The notes under the pieces are model-generated. The model was not told where the DNA came from and made no database searches. It saw nothing but the letters and a program-made list of their open reading frames with translations. A stretch of DNA of 28,576 nucleotides from NCBI GenBank assembly GCA_036645575.1, contig JAVXNW010000021.1, forward strand, positions 1 through 28,576. Reading direction: 5' to 3'. The stretch is from JAVXNW01 sp036645575 (GTDB taxonomy: Bacteria; Bacillota; Clostridia; Christensenellales; Aristaeellaceae). The translations under genes were made by a program, and so were the position numbers. Of this stretch, positions 14,841 to 21,423 are shown one piece after another (position 1 is the first letter of the stretch; the number at the start of each line of letters is the position of its first letter).

Positions 14841-16424
14841 TCAGCCCAGTCGCTCGGGATAGGTCACCAGCTTGGCCTCGGTGATCCACTGCGCCTTCGC
14901 GCCCTCATACAGGTCGGTCTTGATCTTCTCAAGGGCCGACGCCTCAACCGAGGTGCGAATCTGCTCGAGCGGCACCGCGCCCGGCGTCACGTCGTTCATG
15001 TAGCGGATGATGTGTATGCCGTTTGTGCCCACCACCGGCTCCGACACGTCGCCCACCTTTTGTAGCGCCATCGCCGCATCGGTAAACGCCTTTTCATAGA
15101 GCTCCGTCGTTGCACACACGTAGTAGCCCTTCGTGAGGCCCGGCTCTTCCGTCATGCCCGGATCGTCGCCGTACTGCTCGATCAGCTGGACGAAATCCTC
15201 GCCCGCCGCGATCTTGCCCTGCACCTCGGCGACCTTGGCCGAAAGCGTCAGCGCGTACTCGTCCTCCAGCTTCTTGAGCTCGGCCTTCTTGGCGGAAAGC
15301 TCCGCCACCAGTTCCTCCCGGGACTTGGCCGGCGCTTCTTCCGGCGCGGGTTCAGCCTGCGCGTCCTGCGCGGGTTCGTCCTGTGCGGGTTCCGCCTGCG
15401 CGTCCGGCACGGCGGTGGGTTCCGCTGCCTGCTTTACTTCGCCGTCGCTCTCGACGAGCGCCGCATCAGGCGCAGCCGTTACGTCTGCCGAAGCCGCCGC
15501 GTCCGCCTCGGGCGCAGTCGCCGCGCTTGTATCCGCCGAAGCCGCCGCGTCCGCCTCGGGCGCAGCCGCCGCGTCGGTTTCCGGCTCGATGGTCATGCTC
15601 GTGTCCACGTCCTCGTCCGGGTTTTCCGCCGCGTAATCGATTTCGTCGATCTGATACTGGAGATCCTCCGCCGCGACCGAGAGGTCGGTGAGCGCGGCTA
15701 CCTGCTCCTCGGTAAAGGGCAGCAGGATATGCTTGACCGCGCGATAGCCTTCCGGCACCCACGTCATGGTCTCCCCGGACATCGTCGCGTATTCAAAGCC
15801 GTAGCGGTCGCTTTCGTAGGTCTCCTTGTCGGCGGCGACGCGCTCGTCGTAGGCCGCTTGGATGTCCGCGTCGCTCACCGCCGCGCCCTTTGTCGCCTCG
15901 TCGTACAATTTTCCCTGCCACGACTGATCGATCATGTACTGCGTGGCCTCCTCGATGGAATAGCCCTGCTCTTTCAGGAACTCCTCCACCTGCGCGCGCA
16001 CTTCTTCGTCGGTATTTCCCTCAAAGTAGGTCGAGTAGTAGCTGATGATGTCCTCGTACTCGGCCTTGGCCTTTTCCTCAAACGCCGCCCTGTCGGCATC
16101 GGTCACGGTGGTGTAGCCCAGCTGCTCGGCCTTCGCGCGCACGATGGCGTCCGCGCTCAGGTTGTCGATGATGTCGGACTTGATCGACTTGATCGTCGCG
16201 GGATCGTCCAGCGGGTAGTCGTAGCTGGCATAGTAGTCCTCGACCGATTGATACTCATCCATGACCTGAGAGGCCAAGATCTTTCCGCCCGTAAATTCGG
16301 CGACGACGGTCGATCCGTCGACCGGCTTGTCCTCGGTTGTCTTCTGGACAATCAGGCTACATCCGGTAGCCAACAGCATTACCACAAGTATCATGGCCAG
16401 AATTCTAACGGATTTTTTGGTCAT
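14841..16424 (-). CDS. Lipoprotein peptidyl-prolyl isomerase (PrsA/SurA-like) with split parvulin domain
   Basis: The 527-residue protein has a lipoprotein signal peptide with lipobox LATGC (lipidated Cys 22). A SurA/PrsA-type helical chaperone domain spans about 45-200. A PpiC rotamase domain begins VKHILLPF (230-237), is interrupted, and resumes at about 394 (VAEVQGKIAAGEDFVQLIEQYGDDPG) to about 475 (SEPVVGTNGIHIIRY). The roughly 155-residue insert is Ala/Pro/Glu/Asp-rich, low-complexity, with an internal repeat, and ends in a helical Lys/Glu segment. Proteins of this family fold secreted proteins on the outer face of the membrane. AGGAGG lies 10 bases before the ATG. The gene has its own promoter and ends with a hairpin, so it is probably monocistronic. 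The foldase assignment is secure; isomerase activity is not. Confidence 0.9.
   Translation of the reverse strand: MTKKSVRILAMILVVMLLATGCSLIVQKTTEDKPVDGSTVVAEFTGGKILASQVMDEYQSVEDYYASYDYPLDDPATIKSIKSDIIDNLSADAIVRAKAEQLGYTTVTDADRAAFEEKAKAEYEDIISYYSTYFEGNTDEEVRAQVEEFLKEQGYSIEEATQYMIDQSWQGKLYDEATKGAAVSDADIQAAYDERVAADKETYESDRYGFEYATMSGETMTWVPEGYRAVKHILLPFTEEQVAALTDLSVAAEDLQYQIDEIDYAAENPDEDVDTSMTIEPETDAAAAPEADAAASADTSAATAPEADAAASADVTAAPDAALVESDGEVKQAAEPTAVPDAQAEPAQDEPAQDAQAEPAPEEAPAKSREELVAELSAKKAELKKLEDEYALTLSAKVAEVQGKIAAGEDFVQLIEQYGDDPGMTEEPGLTKGYYVCATTELYEKAFTDAAMALQKVGDVSEPVVGTNGIHIIRYMNDVTPGAVPLEQIRTSVEASALEKIKTDLYEGAKAQWITEAKLVTYPERLG
15487..15565. repeat. 31-bp direct repeat inside the PrsA-like insert
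   Basis: Two 31-bp copies (15487-15517 and 15535-15565) are identical and start 48 bases apart, that is 16 codons. They encode the repeated Ala-Pro-Glu-Ala-Asp-Ala-Ala-Ala-Ser-Ala-Asp unit of the low-complexity insert. Near-identity at the DNA level suggests a recent duplication that could change in length by slippage. Confidence 0.85.
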
Positions 16425-16454
16425 TTACGTATCTCCTCCTAAGTTGTTCGCCTA

Positions 16455-17120
16455 TTATATTATACATAAATCGTGTCCCTTGGCAAGCGATCCTGTGTCA
16501 TTTATGTGGCAAGTCTGTTGGATGATGGTTTCGAGCACCGCTTTGTCCCGCAATGCGTCCGCGCGCTTGATCCACATGAGCTTGGCGCGCCGCGCGCCGA
16601 TGCCTTGGTAGAGTGTGCGCGCGTCCGTCGGGTCAGACGTCGGGGCGTCCAGCGCCTGCACAATCAGCGTGGGCGCGACCACCGAAAAGAGGTTGCGGCG
16701 CACATGCCGCGCAAGGTGCATGAGCGCGTAGCGCTGCTTGCGCGGCCTCAGCACCACGTCCAGGCACACGAGCGCCTCGACCGGATACCCCTCGGCCACC
16801 GCGAGCGCCATCAGCACGCCCTCATTTTGCCCAATGACCGTGACACGTCCGGCCAAGTGGCTAAAATTCACAAACGCATTGCGCGCGTCGTCGATCATCT
16901 CGCCAAAGTCCGCGTCGCGTCGCGCGCGCACAATCGAGACGACGCCCCGCGCAATCAGCTGCTCGCCCAGCGCGTCAAGCGCCATGGCGCACCTGTTCTC
17001 CCCCGCAAAAAGCAGATATCCCCGCACATCGCCTACCTGCATCATGGCGCGTCCCTCGACTTTCACACAAAGAATAGACGCGAAACGCACGCCATGCGTT
17101 CCGCGCCCTTCAATCCTCAT
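16455..17120 (-). CDS. Alpha/beta-hydrolase-like protein lacking catalytic residues
   Basis: The 221-residue protein resembles the esterase/carboxylesterase branch of the alpha/beta hydrolases. It has an N-terminal strand pair, a nucleophile-elbow position and a late PTLIVQALD segment matching the usual catalytic-Asp strand. The catalytic parts are changed. The elbow is GQNEG (97-101), with Asn in place of Ser. The HG oxyanion motif is AGE (39-41). The usual late His segment reads KRADAL (185-190), without His. It is probably a non-enzymatic descendant; an unrelated Rossmann-like protein is the alternative. The ATG at 17120 is 5 bases after the hom stop; an internal ATG at 17045 has a better ribosome site (GAGGGA), giving 196 residues. 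It is the last gene of the long cell-elongation operon. Confidence 0.6.
   Translation of the reverse strand: MRIEGRGTHGVRFASILCVKVEGRAMMQVGDVRGYLLFAGENRCAMALDALGEQLIARGVVSIVRARRDADFGEMIDDARNAFVNFSHLAGRVTVIGQNEGVLMALAVAEGYPVEALVCLDVVLRPRKQRYALMHLARHVRRNLFSVVAPTLIVQALDAPTSDPTDARTLYQGIGARRAKLMWIKRADALRDKAVLETIIQQTCHINDTGSLAKGHDLCII
16459..16486 (-). promoter_or_regulatory. Sigma-A promoter of the PrsA-like gene
   Basis: On the minus strand TTGCCA (16481-16486), a 16-base spacer and a perfect TATAAT (16459-16464) lie within the last codons of the preceding gene. Transcription would start about 30 bases before the foldase ATG. Confidence 0.7.
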
Positions 17121-17124
17121 TGTA

Positions 17125-18342
17125 TTACAGCACGATCAGCGGTATGCCAGCCTGTACGCCGACCTGCGCAAGCCCTGCGGCCTTTTGAAGCAGCTCGCCC
17201 AGCGGGGCCTCACGGGTGAGAACCGCGGTCATCGCGCCGCGCGATTCGACGCGATCAATCGGCATGGCGTCGCACAGCGCGAGCACGCCCTCCTCAACGC
17301 GCATCGCCAGGCGCGCAAGGCAGCGATCCGGCTTCACGAACGCGGGCGCATCCGCCTCCGCGTCAAAGGAAATTGGGCTTTCGGGGGCGCGCGCCATCTC
17401 GATCAGGTCGCCCACAATCGCGCTGGCGGTGGGCATCATGCCCGCGCCGCGCCCGTAGAACATGACCTCTTCCACGCAGTCGCCCGTCACGCACAGGCCG
17501 TTAAATACGTCCTTGACCATCGCCAGCGGGTGCTCGTTTGCCACCCATGCCGGCCGCACCCATCCGGTCCAGTTGTCCTGCACCCTTTCGGCATGGGCGA
17601 TCAGCTTGACCTGCCCGCCCAGCGCCTTGGCGCACACCATGTCGCGCACGTTGAGGTGCGCAATCCCCTCGGTCGGGATCAGCGCGTCGTCTGACAACTT
17701 CGCGCCAAAGGCCGCGTTTGCGAGGATCGCCAACTTCCTGCGCGCGTCCAGCCCCAAGATGTCCGCGTCGGGGTTCTGCTCGACGTAGCCCAGCTCCTTG
17801 GCCTCGCCCAGCGCCGCCTGAAAGCTCATGCCGCTTTCGACCATCCGGGTGATCAGGTAGTTGGTCGAGCCGTTGACAATGCCGCTCAGGCGCGTGATGT
17901 GATTGCCCGCAAGGCAGGTCTTGATCGGGCGCAGCACCGGCACGCCGCCGCACACCGCCGCCTCATACAGGTACCACGCGTTTTTTTCGCACGCCAGCGC
18001 CTTGAACGCGTCTCCGCTTGTCGCGACCAGCTCTTTGTTTGAGGTGACGACGCTCTTGCCCATCTCAAGCGCCCTTTGGGTATATTTGAGCGCGATCCCC
18101 GCTCCGCCGATCGTCTCGACGATCACCTGAACTTCCGGATCGGCCAGCACCAAATCAAAGTCCGCCGTCACCACGGTGCCTTCCGGCGCGGCGACCTCTT
18201 TGATGTCCACGATGTACTTAAGCCGAACGTCGCAGCCCGCGGCGCGCGCAATTTTCGCCCGGTTCTGGGTCAACATCTTGACCACGCCGGAGCCGACCAC
18301 GCCGCAGCCGACCACCGCAACGCCCATCTGATTCATCTTCAC
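17125..18342 (-). CDS. hom: Homoserine dehydrogenase
   Basis: The 405-residue enzyme reduces aspartate semialdehyde to homoserine, the branch point to threonine and methionine. The NAD(P)-binding motif is VVGCGVVGSG (10-19), followed by TSNKELVA with the family's conserved Lys, and GIVNGSTNYL. A GRGAGMMPTASAIVGD segment forms part of the catalytic domain. The C-terminal regulatory part is only about 65 residues (from about 340) and reads as a reduced ACT domain ending QAGIPLIVL; typical Hom is about 430 residues. The start is a GTG at 18342 with AAAGGG 8 bases upstream, 3 bases after the PfkB stop. Its presence in a cell-shape operon is unusual; transcription is shared with rodA and pfkB. Confidence 0.93.
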   Translation of the reverse strand: MKMNQMGVAVVGCGVVGSGVVKMLTQNRAKIARAAGCDVRLKYIVDIKEVAAPEGTVVTADFDLVLADPEVQVIVETIGGAGIALKYTQRALEMGKSVVTSNKELVATSGDAFKALACEKNAWYLYEAAVCGGVPVLRPIKTCLAGNHITRLSGIVNGSTNYLITRMVESGMSFQAALGEAKELGYVEQNPDADILGLDARRKLAILANAAFGAKLSDDALIPTEGIAHLNVRDMVCAKALGGQVKLIAHAERVQDNWTGWVRPAWVANEHPLAMVKDVFNGLCVTGDCVEEVMFYGRGAGMMPTASAIVGDLIEMARAPESPISFDAEADAPAFVKPDRCLARLAMRVEEGVLALCDAMPIDRVESRGAMTAVLTREAPLGELLQKAAGLAQVGVQAGIPLIVL

Positions 18343-18345
18343 ACT

Positions 18346-19275
18346 TTACACCCTTTCGATTGGTATTTTATCAAGCATTTCCTTAAACGTCGCCCGTTCG
18401 AGCAGCTGCGTCCCCGCCCGAACAATGCTCGCGGTGGCGCAGGCCGCGCCGCGCCTGAGCGTCTCCTCAAGCGGCAAATCGGCCATCAGCCCGCAGATCA
18501 TGCCCGCCACCATGGAGTCGCCCGCGCCGACGGTGGATTGAACCGGCACGTCAAGCGCCCGGGCAAAGTAGGTCTCGCGCCCGTCGGTGAGCAGCGCGCC
18601 CTTTTCGCCAAGCGACACCGCAACCCGCGCAATCCCCTTTCGGGCAAGCGCGCGGGCAGCCTCGGCAACTTCCGCAATGCCCTTAAGCGAATGCCCCACC
18701 TCAAGTTCCAATTCCAGCCGGTTGGGCTTGATCAGGTACGGCTTTGCGCAAATGCCCGCCTTGAGCGCCGCGCCTTCCGCGTCGAGCACGCACTTGCAAG
18801 AAAGCCCCTCCGCCTTTTCGATGATCGTTTGGTAGTAGTCCTTGGGGCAGCCGGGCGGAAGCGATCCGGTCAGCACCAGAAAGTCGCTCTTTTCCGCGTA
18901 GCGCAGAATCAGTTGGGTCATCTGCTCGAGCGCGGCCTTTTCAACCGGAACGCCCGCCTCGTTGATCTCGGTGATCGTGCCGGTCTGGCTGTCGCGCAGC
19001 TTGAGATTCGTGCGCACGAGGCCGTCCAGATAGACAAATTCGCCCGAAATGCCGTGGGATAAGAGCCGATTTTCGATAAATTGCCCGTTTTCCTTGCCCA
19101 GAAAGCCCACGCACGCGCAGGGAAGCCCCAAGATCGAGAGCGCCACGGACAGATTGATCGCCTTGCCGCCCGCGTCGCGCCTGACAGCGCCCACGCGGTT
19201 CATCGACCCATAGTGAAACCCGTCGATTTCAAGGCTCTTGTCGATCGACGGATTGAGGCTCACCGAGGTTATCAT
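18346..19275 (-). CDS. PfkB-family sugar kinase (1-phosphofructokinase-like)
   Basis: The 309-residue protein begins MITSVSLNPSID, the N-terminal signature of the FruK/LacC/PfkB branch. GGKAIN (36-41), GSLPPG (137-142), KPN (184-186) and the PfkB signature with catalytic Asp GAGDS (250-254) follow. This branch phosphorylates fructose-1-phosphate or tagatose-6-phosphate at the remaining hydroxyl. No fructose PTS or fruR gene is adjacent, so the natural substrate is unsure. It lies between rodA (33 bases upstream) and hom (3 bases downstream) on the same strand, so it is clearly co-transcribed. The ribosome site is weak (AGGA 3 bases upstream, or GGAAAGGG farther). Confidence 0.88.
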   Translation of the reverse strand: MITSVSLNPSIDKSLEIDGFHYGSMNRVGAVRRDAGGKAINLSVALSILGLPCACVGFLGKENGQFIENRLLSHGISGEFVYLDGLVRTNLKLRDSQTGTITEINEAGVPVEKAALEQMTQLILRYAEKSDFLVLTGSLPPGCPKDYYQTIIEKAEGLSCKCVLDAEGAALKAGICAKPYLIKPNRLELELEVGHSLKGIAEVAEAARALARKGIARVAVSLGEKGALLTDGRETYFARALDVPVQSTVGAGDSMVAGMICGLMADLPLEETLRRGAACATASIVRAGTQLLERATFKEMLDKIPIERV

Positions 19276-19308
19276 ATCCTATCACAATCCCTTTCCTTCG
19301 TAATTGGC

Positions 19309-20553
19309 CTACAGCCGCATGGCTGGCTTCATGCGGCCGCGCCGCTTTCGCTCCCGGGAGCGCATCGATATGCTAAACACCAGCCCCATGCCCATCATGC
19401 TGGTGAGCAGGTTCGAGCCCCCGTAACTGATAAACGGAAGCGGTATGCCGGTGACCGGCAAAAGCCCGATGACCATGCCGATGTTCTCCACCATATGAAA
19501 CAGCAGCATCGCCATGACCCCGATGATGACGTAGGTGCCAAACGCGTCCGCCGCCTGGGACGACAGCGCGACAAGCCGCAAGATGAGCAGCAGCATCCCC
19601 ATCACCAACAGCCCCGCGCCGATAAAGCCGAACGACTCGCAGACGATCGCAAAGATAAAGTCGGTGTAATCGTCGGGAATGTAGTTGAGCGAGGCAAAGC
19701 TGCCTTCGGAGAAGAGGCCTTTGCCCATCAGCCCGCCCGAACCCACCGCGATGCGCGCGTTGCTCATCTGCATTCCCGCGCCGCTTGGGTCAAGCGTCGG
19801 GTCGAGGAACACCAATATGCGGTCGAGGCGGAAGCTCGTCTGCGCGGTGTTCATGAGGTACCACACGGGCACCAGCATCAACACGCCCAGCGCCAATATC
19901 CCGATGATCAATTTGTAGCTCGTGCCCGATGAAAACAGCATGACGCCGTAGATGACGATGTACACAAGCGCGGTGCCCACGTCCGGCTGCGAGATGATCA
20001 AAATCAGCGGAAGCCCCACATACGCAAGCGTGGGCAACAGCTCCGCGACCGTCGTGATCGGCCGTTGACGCCCCGAAAACAGCTTGGCCAGCGAGATGAT
20101 GATCGCCAGTTTGCCAAACTCGGCTGGCTGCATGGTGCGCGTCGCCTCGCGCCCCCAGCGGAACCAGCCCGCCATGCCGCCGCGCCCCTTTTCCATGAAC
20201 AGCACCACCACGAGCAGCACGATGTTGATCCAGTAGATCGTGTTGGCGTGGCGCTCAAACACATCGTAATCCAGAAAGACAATAGCGCCCATGGCGATCA
20301 GCCCCGCGCACAGCCAGAGCAACTGCAGCCCCGCATAGTAGGTCGGCTGCGTCTCAAGCAGTTCGAGAAAGGTCATCGTGGCGACGTCGCCTTCTTCAAG
20401 CGGCGTCGCGGTGGCGCTGAATATGCACACGACGCCAAATAGCGCGATGGCGATCAGCAGCGCAAAAAGCCCCCAGTCAAAGCTTCTGAGCAAGCGTGGG
20501 CTAAATTTATTGCGCTCGATGAACGCCATCGTCTTTTTAAATTGCTTTTGCAT
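19309..20553 (-). CDS. rodA: Peptidoglycan glycosyltransferase RodA (SEDS family)
   Basis: The 414-residue protein has about ten membrane helices. SEDS signatures seen are WFRWGREATRTMQPAEFGKLA (about 130-150, split by a variable residue), SQPDVGTALV (188-197), SNARIAVGSGGLMGKGL (264-280) and the extracellular loop IPDDYTDFIFA (292-302). A positively charged tail closes it (RERKRRGRMKP). RodA polymerises lipid II into glycan strands along the sidewall with its class B PBP partner; the PBP2 gene lies two genes upstream in the same operon. Position beside mreBCD favours RodA over FtsW or SpoVE. AAGGGG lies 5 bases before the ATG. Confidence 0.94.
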   Translation of the reverse strand: MQKQFKKTMAFIERNKFSPRLLRSFDWGLFALLIAIALFGVVCIFSATATPLEEGDVATMTFLELLETQPTYYAGLQLLWLCAGLIAMGAIVFLDYDVFERHANTIYWINIVLLVVVLFMEKGRGGMAGWFRWGREATRTMQPAEFGKLAIIISLAKLFSGRQRPITTVAELLPTLAYVGLPLILIISQPDVGTALVYIVIYGVMLFSSGTSYKLIIGILALGVLMLVPVWYLMNTAQTSFRLDRILVFLDPTLDPSGAGMQMSNARIAVGSGGLMGKGLFSEGSFASLNYIPDDYTDFIFAIVCESFGFIGAGLLVMGMLLLILRLVALSSQAADAFGTYVIIGVMAMLLFHMVENIGMVIGLLPVTGIPLPFISYGGSNLLTSMMGMGLVFSISMRSRERKRRGRMKPAMRL

Positions 20554-20633
20554 AGTTGCCCCTTTTCGTTTAATGAAGCCGGATCAAGCCGGAGGCCCCT
20601 GGCGCGCATCCGCAAAGGATGGGGCGTTGCGCC

Positions 20634-21422
20634 CTACGAAGACCTGAGCGCCCTGCGCAAGCGCGCAAAGAGCCCCGGACGCGTAACGGGAACCAGCGGC
20701 ACGTCTTCGCCCATCAGCCTGCGCGCGACGCGCTCAAGCGCCTTGCCCGAGGGGGACGCGCCCAGCGCCGCCGGCTCGCCCTTGGCGCAGGAAAGGGGCA
20801 CATCCTCGTCTTCCGGAACGATCCCCAAAAGCGGAATGCCCAGCCTTTCGGCATACAGGCGCGGGTCAAGTGGCGCGTCCTTTGCCATGTGCCGGGGCAA
20901 TACGCGGTTGAGGATCAGCTTCGGGCGCGCGATGTCCATGCGCCTTATAAGCCCCACCATGCGCTGCGCGTCGCGCAGCGCGATCACGTCGGGCGTCTCG
21001 ACCAGAATGGCGTCGTCCGCGCCGGTCACCGCGTTTCGAAAGCCGCGCCCCGCGCCCGCCGGACAGTCGATCAGGATCTCGTCGAACCGGTCGCGCAGCA
21101 TGTCCAGCACCTTTTCGCAGTCCCGTGTCGAGAGCGCGTCGCTCCCGCGCTGCTGCGCCGCCGCCAGCAGAAACAGGTTCTCCATCGTCCCATGTTGCAG
21201 GAGCGCCTGCTTGATGCGGCACATGCCGTCCGCCACGTCGGCCAGGTCGTATACCACCTTGTCCTCAAGCCCCAGCATCACGTCAAGGCTGCGAAGCCCC
21301 ATGTCCATGTCGATCAGCAGCGTGCGCCTGCCCGCCTTGGCAAAGCTCGCGCCTAGGCTTGCCGTGACGGTGGATTTTCCGACGCCGCCCTTTCCCGAGG
21401 TGACCACCATAATCCTGCCCAT
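20634..21422 (-). CDS. minD: Septum-site-determining ATPase MinD
   Basis: The 262-residue protein has the deviant Walker A KGGVGKST (11-18), switch I DMDMGLRSLD (38-47), and ILIDCPAGAG (116-125). The C-terminal GLFARLRRALRSS (250-262) is an amphipathic membrane-targeting helix, the MinD hallmark that separates it from ParA or MRP. MinD dimerises on ATP, binds membrane and recruits MinC to block division at poles. In many Clostridia the order is pbp2-minC-minD-minE-rodA; here minD is alone, 1 base after the pbp2 stop and 80 bases before rodA. The partner proteins must be elsewhere or absent. Confidence 0.93.
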   Translation of the reverse strand: MGRIMVVTSGKGGVGKSTVTASLGASFAKAGRRTLLIDMDMGLRSLDVMLGLEDKVVYDLADVADGMCRIKQALLQHGTMENLFLLAAAQQRGSDALSTRDCEKVLDMLRDRFDEILIDCPAGAGRGFRNAVTGADDAILVETPDVIALRDAQRMVGLIRRMDIARPKLILNRVLPRHMAKDAPLDPRLYAERLGIPLLGIVPEDEDVPLSCAKGEPAALGASPSGKALERVARRLMGEDVPLVPVTRPGLFARLRRALRSS

Positions 21423-21423
21423 C

